The notes under the pieces are model-generated. The model saw only the letters and a program-made list of their open reading frames with translations. It was not told where the DNA came from and searched no databases. Positions 9,869 to 19,656 of a stretch of 64,000 nucleotides of DNA are shown in pieces. The DNA lies in the NCBI GenBank assembly GCA_965276675.1, contig OZ255624.1, forward strand, positions 2,852,001 to 2,916,000. The letters are read 5' to 3'. Each line of letters starts with the position of its first letter. The first letter of the stretch is position 1. The translations under genes were made by a program, and so were the position numbers. This DNA is from G965276675 sp965276675 (lineage in GTDB: Bacteria > Acidobacteriota > Terriglobia > Terriglobales > Acidobacteriaceae).

Positions 9869-11311
9869 CTACTCTTGGGGCGTGGGGCCGTCTTCCTGTT
9901 CGACCTCTTTGCCTTCGCCGGGGAACGGCCAGTTACGGTTGAGGGGCTGCGTCTCTTCGCGGACGGATTTAGGCACGTTGTTTACCTTGAGATTTTCAAG
10001 CACGTGCACGCCAAGCTTGCCGGCGCTGGCTAGGTCGATATCGCCATCGTGGTCGAGGTCGGCGGCGATGAACTGGGTGCCGGCGCTTGCCGTGCCGTTG
10101 ACTGAGAGCGCAGAGCGGGTGAAAACAGGGTCGGCTGCGCTGTCGGCGATCTGCATATTGACTGAACCCCCCTTCGTCCCCGTGACGATCTGCGAAGGGG
10201 CATGTCGCATGCCAGTGGCGTGGGTTTTAGCAGAGGCGAACTGCGCCTTGGTGGGCAGCTTATAGGCGTAGACAACGACGGGATCATATGACCCGGGGTC
10301 GCCGCCGGAGTGGCCGCGGTAGCGCTTGCCGGTGATGAGCTCGGGGGTGCCGTCGCCGTCGATGTCGGCCAGGATGAGAGCGTGCGACTGCGAGAAGGAC
10401 TCGTCGATGGTGTGGCGAATCCACGTGCGATGCGCTGGCGTGCCGGCCTGTTCGAGCCAGTAGAGGCCATACCCGTGGCCCTGGCCGTAGATAAGGTCCA
10501 GCTTGCCGTCGTGGTTCACGTCATAGCCGAGGATGGGGAAGCCGGTGTCGCCAAGCTCCCAGTCTGCGTGCCACTGCCACTTGTCGTTGTCGGCGTCAAT
10601 CTGCCCGAACCAGCCGTGGGTGGTGAGGATGTCGGCTTTGCCGTCGCCATCGACGTCGGCGATGCCGATGCCGTGGCCGTCCTGCTCGCGACCTCCGAGA
10701 TGATGGACGCGCGGCTTGTCTTTGCTGAAGTCAACCCAGAGGACGCCAGCGCGGTTGTAATGAGCAAGAGCGACGTCGGGCTTGCCGTCGCCGTTGATGT
10801 CGGCAAAGGCGCCGCCTTCGGTGTCGTAACTGTCGGTGATCTTTTCGGCTTTCCACATGGCGCCGGCGGCGGTGGCCTGCGGGCCGGGGTTGCGGTACCA
10901 CCAGAGGCCGTTTGAGATCCAGCCGGTGGTGATGAGGTCGGGCAGGCCGTCGTGGTCGACATCGATGATCCACTCGCCGCAGTCGTTGACAAACTCATTG
11001 TGGATGCCGACGGTGCGGAATTGATGCTGCTTCCACTCGCCGCCTCCGGCACCGGGATTCCCGTACCAATAGGCGCCGCTGAGCAGGTCTGGGAAGCCGT
11101 CGTTGTTCATGTCGAGCAGGGCGATGCCCTCGGCATGGTCGCTGCCGAGACGATGGGCGAGAAAGGCGATGCGCGGCTCACCACCGGGGCCGTCACCCGG
11201 GTGCTGCATGCGGAACTCTTTGGCGTGGGCGGGATCTTGGGCGTGCCCCCGAATGGAGGCAAGGAGAAATAGAACGAGCAGCAGCGCAAGGCACTTGGAT
11301 GGAATCTTCAT
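9869..11311 (-). CDS. Secreted FG-GAP/VCBS repeat protein
   Basis: A 480-residue exported protein with a Sec signal peptide (KCLALLLVLFLLASIRGHA, residues 6-24). It has at least seven calcium-binding loops of the DxDxDG type, among them DMNNDGFPDLL, DVDHDGLPDLI, DINGDGKPDVA, DVDGDGKADIL, DVNHDGKLDLI, DIDGDGTPELI and DLDHDGDIDLA. Such repeats form an integrin-like beta-propeller. The gene follows the Gfo/Idh/MocA oxidoreductase by 19 bases and shares its promoter. Proteins of this kind in Acidobacteria and Planctomycetes accompany polysaccharide-use genes; the ligand is unknown. Confidence 0.9.
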   Translation of the reverse strand: MKIPSKCLALLLVLFLLASIRGHAQDPAHAKEFRMQHPGDGPGGEPRIAFLAHRLGSDHAEGIALLDMNNDGFPDLLSGAYWYGNPGAGGGEWKQHQFRTVGIHNEFVNDCGEWIIDVDHDGLPDLITTGWISNGLWWYRNPGPQATAAGAMWKAEKITDSYDTEGGAFADINGDGKPDVALAHYNRAGVLWVDFSKDKPRVHHLGGREQDGHGIGIADVDGDGKADILTTHGWFGQIDADNDKWQWHADWELGDTGFPILGYDVNHDGKLDLIYGQGHGYGLYWLEQAGTPAHRTWIRHTIDESFSQSHALILADIDGDGTPELITGKRYRGHSGGDPGSYDPVVVYAYKLPTKAQFASAKTHATGMRHAPSQIVTGTKGGSVNMQIADSAADPVFTRSALSVNGTASAGTQFIAADLDHDGDIDLASAGKLGVHVLENLKVNNVPKSVREETQPLNRNWPFPGEGKEVEQEDGPTPQE

Positions 11312-11330
11312 GGCGGGCTCCGTTGATGCG

Positions 11331-12674
11331 CTAGGCGAGCTTCATGGTTTCGGGGTTCCAGTGGACGACGTCCCCGCGCTCGACGCTGAGGTTACTGAGC
11401 AAGGCGGCACCGGCGGCACGGAAGCCGAAGGTTGCGTCTTCGACAACCGGCTGGCGGCTACGGACGGCATTGAAGAAGTTGTGAAAGTGGTCGTAGCTGT
11501 CGGAGTAGCCCTTGGGGGCGACGAACTTCTCGACTTCCTGCGGCGGCGGCCCGCTGGGGTGCTCCAGGGGATACTTCTTGCGGTATTGCTCAATGTACTG
11601 CCGCTGCATGGCGTCGGCGAAGGTGGAGACGGTGTAGCCGGGCTCGGTCTCGAGCGGGGTGCGGGTCACGGTGACGCTGTTGCCGGCAATCTCCATGAGG
11701 CCCTCGGAGCCGGTGAACAGGAAGCCCTCGCTCTCTTCGCCGCCGTCGACGAAATTGACATGGAGGCTGAGGTTAAAGCCCTCGGGATAATCAAAAAGCG
11801 CGAGCAGTACGTCGTTAGCGTCGCGACCGTCGTTCCAGAAGCGCAAGCCGCCGGTGGCCATGGCGCGGGTAGGGCCCTTGGCGCCGGTGATGAAGTGGGT
11901 GCCACTGAAGAGATGCACGAAGAGGTCGCCGGCGACGCCGGATCCATAGTCCTTCCATTTGCGCCACTGGAAGAAACGCTCGGCGGAGAAAGGGATCTTC
12001 GGCGCGGAGCCGAGGAAGCGTGGCCAGTCGCAGGTCTCGGTGGAGGCGTCGAGCGGAATGGAGTAGTCCCAGGCGCCGATGGCGGAGTTGCGATCCCACC
12101 GGGCGGTGACCATGTTGAGCTTTCCGATGGCGCCAGAGGCGAGCAGCTCCTTTGCTTTGGCGTAGACGATCGAGCTGACACGCTGGCTGCCTACCTGGAG
12201 AATGCGGTTGGTGGAGCGGGCGGCATCGATGATCTCTGGTCCATCCGGATAGACGTGGATCATCGGCTTTTCGAGGTAGACGTCCTTGCCCGCGCGCATG
12301 GCGTCGACAGCGGCCTGCTTGTGCCAATGGTCAGGCGTGGCGATGAGGACGGCGTCGACATCTTTGCGGGCGAGGATCTCCCGGTAGTCGCGGGTGGTGA
12401 AGAGATCGGAGCCCCACAGCTCCTTGGCGTGAGTGAGGCGGCCGTCGTAGCAGTCGGCGACGGCCACCAGCTTGACTCCGGGGACTTGCAGCGCGGTCTT
12501 GGTATCACCCTGGCCCTGAATACCGGCGCCGATGAGCGCGAGCTGGATGACGTCATTCGAAGAGCGCGGCGCGGGTGATGAAGATTGCGCGATCAGCGGA
12601 TGCAGGCGGGTCGCGGCGGCAGCGACCGTGGCGGTCTTTACAGCGGCTTGGAGGAAGGTTCTGCGATCAAGCAT
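11331..12674 (-). CDS. Tat-exported Gfo/Idh/MocA-family oxidoreductase
   Basis: An NAD(P)-dependent sugar or inositol dehydrogenase-like enzyme, 447 residues, probably acting in the periplasm with a pre-bound cofactor. The N-terminus MLDRRTFLQAAVKTATVAAA has a twin-arginine motif. Next come the Rossmann fold ALIGAGIQGQGDTKTA, the family lysine motif DVYLEKPMIH and a C-terminal alpha/beta domain. The ATG at 12674 was chosen because it begins the Tat signal; upstream in-frame residues show no signal-peptide features. It is the first gene of a two-gene operon with the FG-GAP protein and is divergent from the TonB receptor. The sugar substrate is not predictable. Confidence 0.92.
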   Translation of the reverse strand: MLDRRTFLQAAVKTATVAAAATRLHPLIAQSSSPAPRSSNDVIQLALIGAGIQGQGDTKTALQVPGVKLVAVADCYDGRLTHAKELWGSDLFTTRDYREILARKDVDAVLIATPDHWHKQAAVDAMRAGKDVYLEKPMIHVYPDGPEIIDAARSTNRILQVGSQRVSSIVYAKAKELLASGAIGKLNMVTARWDRNSAIGAWDYSIPLDASTETCDWPRFLGSAPKIPFSAERFFQWRKWKDYGSGVAGDLFVHLFSGTHFITGAKGPTRAMATGGLRFWNDGRDANDVLLALFDYPEGFNLSLHVNFVDGGEESEGFLFTGSEGLMEIAGNSVTVTRTPLETEPGYTVSTFADAMQRQYIEQYRKKYPLEHPSGPPPQEVEKFVAPKGYSDSYDHFHNFFNAVRSRQPVVEDATFGFRAAGAALLSNLSVERGDVVHWNPETMKLA

Positions 12675-12868
12675 GGTGGATGGCGTCTCACTTTCGCGCG
12701 TGCAGTGTGGCGGCTGCCATTGGACGTTAAGATAACGGCGAGGTAATGTCCAGGGTGACACTCTGCGCAGCGCGGAAGCGCTCATCGATGCCTCCGCGGC
12801 CGGCACCGTATGCACAAAGATCTCTGGCCGAGGTCGTTAACCTAAATCGTTCAGTGTATTGAAATGCC

Positions 12869-12898
12869 TTGACCAAAATGTATGTGCCTCAATATAAG
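12869..12898 (+). promoter_or_regulatory. Sigma-70-like promoter for the TonB-dependent receptor gene
   Basis: TTGACC at 12869-12874 and TATAAG at 12893-12898 are separated by 18 bases. They lie about 140 bases upstream of the receptor start in the divergent region 12675-13035. The rest of that 361-base gap carries no other gene that I can support. Confidence 0.55.
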
Positions 12899-13035
12899 GA
12901 GAGTCCACGGAGGCAGCACTGGGTTGTCGTTCATTGGGGGAAGCGTGCCCTTCTCCTAAGAGCCAGTGTGGTGATCTCGCGTATTCACGAAAAGTGCGGC
13001 ACAGATGAAGCTTTACGGTTATTTAGGGGGTCGGA

Positions 13036-16000
13036 ATGCGTAATGATGGATGGCGCAGGGTACTTATTGGGGTAGTTAGCATCTTCTTGTTGATGGTGTT
13101 TACACATCACACAGCACAAGGACAGGGTAGTACATCGGGTTCTATTGAGGGCACCGTCACAGACCCTTCCGGAGCAGTCATATCTGGAGCTACGGTAACA
13201 ATCACAAATATCGGGACCAATATCAGCCAGACATTGACAACCCGCGATGATGGAGGCTATACGGCCACCAATCTTGCCCCTGCTTTGTACACGGTGACGG
13301 TCACCAAGGCAGGTTTTGGTACCAAGATAAGTAACCAAGTTGACGTTGAGCTAGGCCGTGGCACCCAGATCAATGTGCAATTGGCGACCGGACAGACCGC
13401 TGAGACGGTGACGGTTCAAGCTAGCTCCGTGGCGATCACTCAGGATAGGGGAGACCGAGCCACCGTTCTCGAGGCAGAAACTCTCGAAAAGCTGCCCCTT
13501 GAGGTTGCCGGCGAACGGCGTCAAACCGATTCGTTCCTTACCTTGGCTCCAGGCGTAACCGGTGATACTTTTACAGCCCGTATCAACGGTGCTCCCGACT
13601 TTAGTCAGGATTTCTACTACGATGGCATCCCATATATGAACGCGGACGGAGGCGGACGGCAAGAGAATAACGGACCTCCGGTGGACGCAGTGGACGAATT
13701 TGCTATCAACACCAACGCTTACAGCGCGCAATATGGTCGCGGAACCGGGCAGTTGGACTTTCATCTCCACAGTGGGACCAACCAACTGCATGGCGCTGCG
13801 TGGGAGTATCTGCGCAACAATGCATTTGACGCGAAGGGGTATTTTGGAAGCGGGACTACTCAGAAGCAGCATGAATTCGGCTTCAGAGTTGGAGGTCCGG
13901 TATACATTCCGAAGGTATACGACGGCCGCGACAAGACCTTCTTTAACGTTGTGTTCGACTGGTACAGGTTCCGCGGCGGTGTCGCCACGCAGCTCATTAC
14001 GTTGCCAACCGCCAGGATGCTCAAGGGGGACTTCTCCCAATTGCCATTTCCCATCTTTGACCCTCTTACCACCAGACCAGGTCCCAACGGCGCATTCATC
14101 CGGGATCCGTTCCCGGGCAACATCATTCCTCAGGGCCGGGAGAGCGCATTAAGTGCTGCGTATATTAATCTGCTTCCCGCTGCTACGAATGACACTCCAT
14201 TCAGCAACACAGTGTTAAAGACTCCGAGTGCTCCTCAAAACGTCTTCTATCCATTCTTCAAGATAGACCACAGCATCACTCCTAGATTCATTGTCCATGG
14301 TTCCTATTATCGGACCAGCGGAGCTGGGATTACTTCCCCCGTATTTTCAGGACCGCTGGGCGCCGGAAACAGCTTTGGCGGCGCCGGCAACTATCCGCGT
14401 ATTTCGCTGGATCAGAACTATACCGCGAACATCATCAATCAGACGCTGTTCTCGTATGGGGAGGGCTCTGCGTCGCGCGCCTTCTTCCCGCTGGTTCCCG
14501 CAGGCTCCAACCTTCCCCTGGCCGTGCCGGGTTTGCCCTACCCGGAGATCACAACCGACGTATCCAACCAGCCGCAATTTGGAGCCGGTGTCGACAATAA
14601 CCAGACCAGCGGCGGTTGCGAGCCCTGTGAATACATTGGCGATAATTTCAAGTGGCAAAAGGGGAAACACGGACTAAGCTTCGGCACGGAGATACGTGAA
14701 GAAGATGAGTTCGACGCATTCGCGAGAAACATCGGACAATACAACTTTGTCCACAACGCTACTGCAGGACCGGATCCCACGACGGGAGCCGACACCTATG
14801 GTGGGTTTGGATTCGCGAGCCTCTACCTGGGCACGATCAACACTGCGTCACAGAGTGGCGGAGTAGCGGGCCGGACCACTAAGACCGGCTATCGAGCGTT
14901 CTACGCGCAAGACGATATAAAGCTGACTCCTAAGCTAACGCTCAATATAGGGCTGCGGTGGGATTACGGAGTTCCGGCGCATGCTTCTGGCGATGCATTT
15001 TCTACCTTCGATCCCACAGTTCCTAATCCTGCCGCTGGCGGGCGCCTTGGCTCGCTCGTCTTCGCGGGCAAGCAAGGTGGCGCCTGCATTCCGCAAGGAG
15101 GCGCTTCTCTCTGCCGGAGCCAGATCGCCGATACCTACTACGGCAGCTATCAACCCCGCTTTGGCTTTGCCTACCAGGCGTACAAGAACACTGTGGTGCG
15201 AGGAGGCTTCGGACAGTCAAGCATACGCGGCGGTGCCAGTACCCTAATGGGACCTGAAATTGCCGCTAGTTTTCTAACCGGCATTCAATATCAAAACCTG
15301 CTCACCTCTCCTGACACTGGATTTACACCGCCAGTCCAGCTCCAACCAAACTGGGATGCCGGCATCCCGGCATTGGCATTGCAGCCTGCGCCCCCCCGTT
15401 CCCGCTCAGCCGCCAATAATCAAACCATCCCATATATGCAACGGAAAGATGGCAAGAATGGCTATACCTTGGGTTTTAGCTTAACCGTCGAACAGCAGCT
15501 TCCCTTTCGAATCGCAATGGAGACCAGTTACGTGGGCAGCAGCAACGTTCGTATCGGTGGAAACCTGCTGAACGAAAATCAGGTTCCTTCCCACTACCTC
15601 GCTGATCTTGGCCCCGTGCTCTTAGCTGATATCAACTCACCCCAAGCTAAGGCGGCCGGGGTTCAGCTACCGTATCCAGGCTTCACCGGCAGCGTGGCAC
15701 AAGCCCTACGTCCTTTTCCACAGTTTCAGTACATCGAAGCGAGGACCCAGACTCCAGGCCATTCGAGCTATCACTCATTGCAAGAGCGCCTGCAGAAGAA
15801 TTACTCGAACGGCATGACCTTTCTTGTGAGTTATACCTGGTCTAAAAACATCACAGACAGCCTCGACCAGTTTTCTACCTTTGCTCCCCCCCCGCTCGAT
15901 ACTGGCCAGCGTAGACGGGAGCGACAGGTACTAGGTGACAATGCGAACGGGGCCGCCGGCGGTCAGAATCTTAGCATTTCAACCACCTATGAGCTTCCAA

Positions 16001-16557
16001 TTGGACCTGGAAAGATGCTTCTCAATCATAGCCCAGTACTGGGAAGAGCCCTTGGAGGCTGGGGGCTTACTGGCATCCTTCAATATTCTCAGAGGGCGCC
16101 CATCGCTGTCACCGGAGGGTCAGCCAATCCGATCTTCAACGGCCTATCGCGGCCAAACCTGGTGCCCGGTCAGCCTATAAAGCTGTATCACGGAGGTAAG
16201 TTCAATCCCGCTACTGACCGCTATCTCAATCCGGAGGCATTCGCGGACGCTGGCCAGTTCAGCCTGGGCAATGCTCCGCCAACCATTTCAAATGTCTACC
16301 CCTTCCTCTATAAGAACGAAAGCCTCGGCGTGGTTAAAGATACCAGGATTTGGGAGAGTTCAACCATCGAACTCCGTGCTGAAGCTTTCAATGCCTTCAA
16401 CCGTACTATTTTCAACCCACCGGATCAGAACTACACTCAGGTAAACTGCAACAGCCCTACGGCGGTGAAACCTGCCTGTTACGCGAACTTCGGGAAGATT
16501 ACCGGCCAGGCAAATCAACCACGACAATTGCAATTCTCGGCAAGGTTGAGGTTCTAA
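13036..16557 (+). CDS. Oar-like TonB-dependent receptor with carboxypeptidase-regulatory domain
   Basis: A 1173-residue outer-membrane protein. The signal peptide (RVLIGVVSIFLLMVFTHHT) is followed by an Ig-like carboxypeptidase-regulatory domain, GSIEGTVTDPSGAVISGATV onward, at about residues 34-115. A plug-like region with EFAINTNAYSAQYGRGTGQL and a long beta-barrel follow, ending in LQFSARLRF. The terminal Phe is the outer-membrane insertion signature. Oar-type receptors are greatly expanded in Terriglobia and are thought to import large ligands such as glycan fragments with TonB energy. It has its own promoter and terminator and is divergent from the oxidoreductase/FG-GAP operon. The ligand is unknown. 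Confidence 0.95.
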   Translation: MRNDGWRRVLIGVVSIFLLMVFTHHTAQGQGSTSGSIEGTVTDPSGAVISGATVTITNIGTNISQTLTTRDDGGYTATNLAPALYTVTVTKAGFGTKISNQVDVELGRGTQINVQLATGQTAETVTVQASSVAITQDRGDRATVLEAETLEKLPLEVAGERRQTDSFLTLAPGVTGDTFTARINGAPDFSQDFYYDGIPYMNADGGGRQENNGPPVDAVDEFAINTNAYSAQYGRGTGQLDFHLHSGTNQLHGAAWEYLRNNAFDAKGYFGSGTTQKQHEFGFRVGGPVYIPKVYDGRDKTFFNVVFDWYRFRGGVATQLITLPTARMLKGDFSQLPFPIFDPLTTRPGPNGAFIRDPFPGNIIPQGRESALSAAYINLLPAATNDTPFSNTVLKTPSAPQNVFYPFFKIDHSITPRFIVHGSYYRTSGAGITSPVFSGPLGAGNSFGGAGNYPRISLDQNYTANIINQTLFSYGEGSASRAFFPLVPAGSNLPLAVPGLPYPEITTDVSNQPQFGAGVDNNQTSGGCEPCEYIGDNFKWQKGKHGLSFGTEIREEDEFDAFARNIGQYNFVHNATAGPDPTTGADTYGGFGFASLYLGTINTASQSGGVAGRTTKTGYRAFYAQDDIKLTPKLTLNIGLRWDYGVPAHASGDAFSTFDPTVPNPAAGGRLGSLVFAGKQGGACIPQGGASLCRSQIADTYYGSYQPRFGFAYQAYKNTVVRGGFGQSSIRGGASTLMGPEIAASFLTGIQYQNLLTSPDTGFTPPVQLQPNWDAGIPALALQPAPPRSRSAANNQTIPYMQRKDGKNGYTLGFSLTVEQQLPFRIAMETSYVGSSNVRIGGNLLNENQVPSHYLADLGPVLLADINSPQAKAAGVQLPYPGFTGSVAQALRPFPQFQYIEARTQTPGHSSYHSLQERLQKNYSNGMTFLVSYTWSKNITDSLDQFSTFAPPPLDTGQRRRERQVLGDNANGAAGGQNLSISTTYELPIGPGKMLLNHSPVLGRALGGWGLTGILQYSQRAPIAVTGGSANPIFNGLSRPNLVPGQPIKLYHGGKFNPATDRYLNPEAFADAGQFSLGNAPPTISNVYPFLYKNESLGVVKDTRIWESSTIELRAEAFNAFNRTIFNPPDQNYTQVNCNSPTAVKPACYANFGKITGQANQPRQLQFSARLRF

Positions 16558-16584
16558 GTCGATCGCAATGCAGCTTGTAAGCGA

Positions 16585-16617
16585 CCTCCGCACGCCCACG
16601 CGTGCGGAGGTTTTTCT
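16585..16617 (+). terminator. Rho-independent terminator of the TonB receptor gene
   Basis: A perfect 11-base-pair stem (CCTCCGCACGC with GCGTGCGGAGG) closes a CCAC loop and is followed by TTTTTCTTT, 28 bases after the receptor stop. Confidence 0.9.
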
Positions 16618-16698
16618 TTAACAAAAGCTCATGGTCGTGTCAGTATCCTAGGATGCGGCCGTTCGTCTAAAATGAGCTGACTGGGTTGAGAGTCGGAA

Positions 16699-17826
16699 AT
16701 GAAGGATATTCGAAATGTAGCGTCTTGCCTTGCTCTTCTGCTGACGATCAGCATATCCGCTTTGCCTCAAGAGGCTGACAACGACATTCAGAAGCTGTAT
16801 GCGGACGCCAAAACCGAAGAGCAAGCGCACCACCTGGATATGGCGGTCGAAAAATACCAGGCTATTCTAAAGTTGAATCCCAAGCTGGCTGCTGCTTATA
16901 ACAATCTCGGACGGCTCTATTTTCAGCAAAGCCGATTTGACGAAGCTGTGCCAGTGCTAAAGCGCGCATGTGACTTGGCTCCTAATTCGGCGGTTCCGCG
17001 TGCTCTGTTAGGCTTTTCGTTCTTCCAAAAAGGAGACTTTGCCTCTGCGCAACGTGAACTTAGGGCAGCTCTGCGGCTCAATCCCGGCGATCCCAACACC
17101 AAGTTATATCTCGCGAGAAGTCTCGTTGAAACCGGGGACTCTAGGACTGCCGTAGAGCTATTGGAAGAGCTTAGGAAACATGATCCGCATAACGTAGAAG
17201 CTCTCTACACACTGGGAACTCTCTATTCAAGCCTCGCAGCATCCACTCTAAGTGAAATCCAAACGTCGGATCCCGGGTCCTATCTTGTGGAACTGCTCTT
17301 AGGAAAAGCCGCCGAGGCCAAGCAGTTACTTCCGGATGCCGTAGAGCACTACAAGCGAGCGGTTGCGAAAGCTCCTGATAACCCAAATCTCTATTATCTG
17401 TATGCTCATTCCCTATGGGCGAGTGGCAACCTTGCAGATGCTCTCACGGCCTATCGCAAGTCGCTAGAGCTCGATCCTTATAATGCGAGTGCCAATTGGG
17501 AAGCTGCGCGCATCCTGGTTGGTGATGATCCGCGCGAGGCGCTGCGTCTTGTTGACCGTGCTTTGGAGCTAAACTTCGAAGTACCTGATGCATATATGTT
17601 GCGGGGGCGGGCACTTATGTTACTGAAACGTCCCAAAGAGGCTGTGGATGCGTTTCGCAAAGCGAGTTTTCTGGATCCCGACGATGGAGCTGCTCACTTC
17701 CAGCTTGCCCGCGCCTATCGTCAGTTGGGGTTAGAGAGCGAGGCTTTGAATGAGGAAACACTCTTCCAGAATATGCAGAAGGAGAGTCATGCATTGAAAG
17801 AGGAAAAGTTAGGAAAGCAGAATTAA
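16699..17826 (+). CDS. Exported tetratricopeptide-repeat protein
   Basis: A 375-residue protein with an N-terminal signal peptide (SCLALLLTISISALPQ) and then TPR helices almost to the end, for example AAAYNNLGRLYFQQSRFDEA, LYYLYAHSLWASGNLADALT and AHFQLARAYRQLGLESEAL. TPR arrays mediate protein contacts; no catalytic domain is present. It lies downstream of the receptor terminator, so it is transcribed separately. In Terriglobia such periplasmic TPR proteins often sit beside Oar-like receptors, but a functional link here is inference. Confidence 0.9.
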   Translation: MKDIRNVASCLALLLTISISALPQEADNDIQKLYADAKTEEQAHHLDMAVEKYQAILKLNPKLAAAYNNLGRLYFQQSRFDEAVPVLKRACDLAPNSAVPRALLGFSFFQKGDFASAQRELRAALRLNPGDPNTKLYLARSLVETGDSRTAVELLEELRKHDPHNVEALYTLGTLYSSLAASTLSEIQTSDPGSYLVELLLGKAAEAKQLLPDAVEHYKRAVAKAPDNPNLYYLYAHSLWASGNLADALTAYRKSLELDPYNASANWEAARILVGDDPREALRLVDRALELNFEVPDAYMLRGRALMLLKRPKEAVDAFRKASFLDPDDGAAHFQLARAYRQLGLESEALNEETLFQNMQKESHALKEEKLGKQN

Positions 17827-17981
17827 CGCTGGATCGCATTGGTGTGTGGGCACCAAAATAGTGTAAAGCATCCGCGCGCAATTCGCGTTGCAAATCTGGC
17901 GAGAACTAGAACACACTGTCCTTCTATGACCAAGAGACGTTCTATTGTTTTCGTATTGAGGACACCTCAAGAAACGGAAAT

Positions 17982-18347
17982 TTGCGTACGCCCGCTTCCG
18001 GCACCAAGAATAAGCCCGTCCTCGTTCACACCCACGGCTGCGGCTACGTCCTCGCCAACACCTTCCTTTACCCCTTCATCCAGACCATTGCGCACGACTG
18101 CCACTGCGTCGTAGTCTCGGTCGACTACCGCATGGCCCCTGACACCCACTATCCCAGTTCCGTCGACGACAACTACGTCGCACTCCGCTGGGTCTACGCA
18201 AACGCCGCCAGCATCGACCGCGACCGAAATAGCTGTCTTCCCGGTGGCTACCACGCCTTTGACCTCCTCATCCCTAACGCCGCCGTCTCCAGGCGCTTCA
18301 CCGAATCCTGGATGTCCGCCTTGAGAAGAGCCTTTGGGACCACTTAA
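17982..18347 (+). pseudogene. Alpha/beta-hydrolase (hormone-sensitive-lipase type) with internal deletion
   Basis: Remains of an esterase. The first part has the oxyanion region as HTHGCGYVLA and the conserved VVVSVDYRMAPDTHYPS, followed by DDNYVALRWVYANAASIDRD. It then jumps directly to the C-terminal PGGYHAFDLLIPNAAVSRRF, which carries the catalytic His. The central part with the nucleophile GDSAGG motif and the catalytic Asp is absent, so about 100 residues have been lost in frame. No good start codon or ribosome site is visible (the frame opens at TTG). The 3' end overlaps the start of the following transporter gene. It cannot be an active hydrolase. Confidence 0.8.
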
Positions 18348-19647
18348 GCGCCTCGCCCTCGCTGTCATTCTTCTGGCGACAGCCAACCTGCGAGCCGAGA
18401 CCACGCTCACTATCGCCACCGTCAACAACGGTGACATGATCGTCATGCAGCGTCTCTCGAAACAGTTCGAGCGCGAACACCCCGACATTCACCTGGACTG
18501 GGTCGTTCTCGAAGAAAAAATTCTTCGCGAGAAGGCCACCACCGACGCCGCGGCCCACGGCGGCCAGTTCGACGTAGTCACCATCGGTCCTCTCGAAGCT
18601 CCTATCTGGGGCCGCCGCGGCTGGCTCTTGCCGCTCGAGACTAAGCTCTCCCCCGCCTACGACCTCAACGATCTCCTCAAGCCCATCCGCGACGGTGCAT
18701 CCTGGGCCGGCCATCTCTACGCGTTGCCTTTCTACGCCGAGAGCTCCCTCACCTACTACCGTAAGGATCTCTTCCGCCAGGCTGGCCTCATCATGCCGGC
18801 CCAGCCCACCTACGACGACATCGCCCACTTTGCCCGCGCGCTCGACGATCCAGCCCACGACCTTCACGGCATCTGCCTCCGAGGCAAGCCCGGCTGGGGC
18901 GAGAACGTGGCCTACATCTCTACCGTAGTGAATACCTATGGCGGCCGCTGGTTCGACGAGTCCTGGCACCCGCAGTTCGACACCCCTGAATGGCACACCG
19001 CAGTCTCCTTTTACGTCAACCTCCTCAGAAAGTACGGTCCTCCCGGCAGCAGCTCCAACGGCTTCAACGAAAACCTTACCCTCTTTGAAAACGGCCGCTG
19101 CGCCATGTGGATCGACGCGACCGTAGCCGCCAGCACCCTATCCGATGTCACGCAGTCGAAGGTCGCATCCACTGTTGGCTTCGCCCCCGCTCCCATCGAA
19201 GTAACCCCCCGCGGCTCACAATGGCTTTGGTTCTGGGCACTAGCCGTGCCGTCATCCTCCAGGCATCCCGCCGCCGCTCTCACGTTCATCGAGTGGGCCA
19301 CGTCCAAGGATTACATCCGCCTCGTAGAGAGCACCAGTGGCTGGGCCTCCGCACCGCCGGGCACCCGCGAATCCACCTATCAGCAGCCCCGGTACATCGC
19401 CGCCGCCCCCTTTGCGGACCTCACATATCGCTCCATTATGGCCGCCGACCCCCTTCATCCAACTCGAAAGCCTGTACCCTACATTGGCATCCAGTGCGTC
19501 GTCATTCCGTCCTTTCCCACCATCGGCAACCAGGTCGGCCAGATTGTAGCAGCCGCCCTCGTAGGCAGCATCTCCGTCGATGAAGCGCTCCGCAAAGCCC
19601 AGCTGGCCACCGAACGAATCCTGAACCGTACCGGAACCCCGCAGTAG
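18334..19647 (+). CDS. smoE: Polyol ABC transporter, periplasmic substrate-binding protein
   Basis: Family 1 extracellular solute-binding protein, 437 residues, that would deliver mannitol, sorbitol or a related polyol to the membrane permeases. The signal peptide (RLALAVILLATANLRA) is followed by TLTIATVNNGDMIVMQRL and GGQFDVVTIGPLEAPIW, close to SmoE of polyol importers. The start is TTG at 18334, chosen because the signal peptide begins there; GAGAAG lies just upstream. It is the first gene of a five-gene operon with two permeases, an ATPase and mannitol dehydrogenase. It overlaps the esterase remnant by 14 bases. Confidence 0.9.
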   Translation: MGPLKRLALAVILLATANLRAETTLTIATVNNGDMIVMQRLSKQFEREHPDIHLDWVVLEEKILREKATTDAAAHGGQFDVVTIGPLEAPIWGRRGWLLPLETKLSPAYDLNDLLKPIRDGASWAGHLYALPFYAESSLTYYRKDLFRQAGLIMPAQPTYDDIAHFARALDDPAHDLHGICLRGKPGWGENVAYISTVVNTYGGRWFDESWHPQFDTPEWHTAVSFYVNLLRKYGPPGSSSNGFNENLTLFENGRCAMWIDATVAASTLSDVTQSKVASTVGFAPAPIEVTPRGSQWLWFWALAVPSSSRHPAAALTFIEWATSKDYIRLVESTSGWASAPPGTRESTYQQPRYIAAAPFADLTYRSIMAADPLHPTRKPVPYIGIQCVVIPSFPTIGNQVGQIVAAALVGSISVDEALRKAQLATERILNRTGTPQ

Positions 19648-19656
19648 ACAAGTCCT

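Noticed and set aside
10310..10915. Plus-strand frame opposite the FG-GAP gene
   Set aside because: Mirrors the DxDxDG repeats and has Val/Ala-rich low-complexity content typical of shadows.
11103..12578. Long open frame on the plus strand opposite the Gfo/Idh oxidoreductase
   Set aside because: Composition-driven shadow; no domain, no ribosome site, and the minus-strand gene has Tat signal and family motifs.
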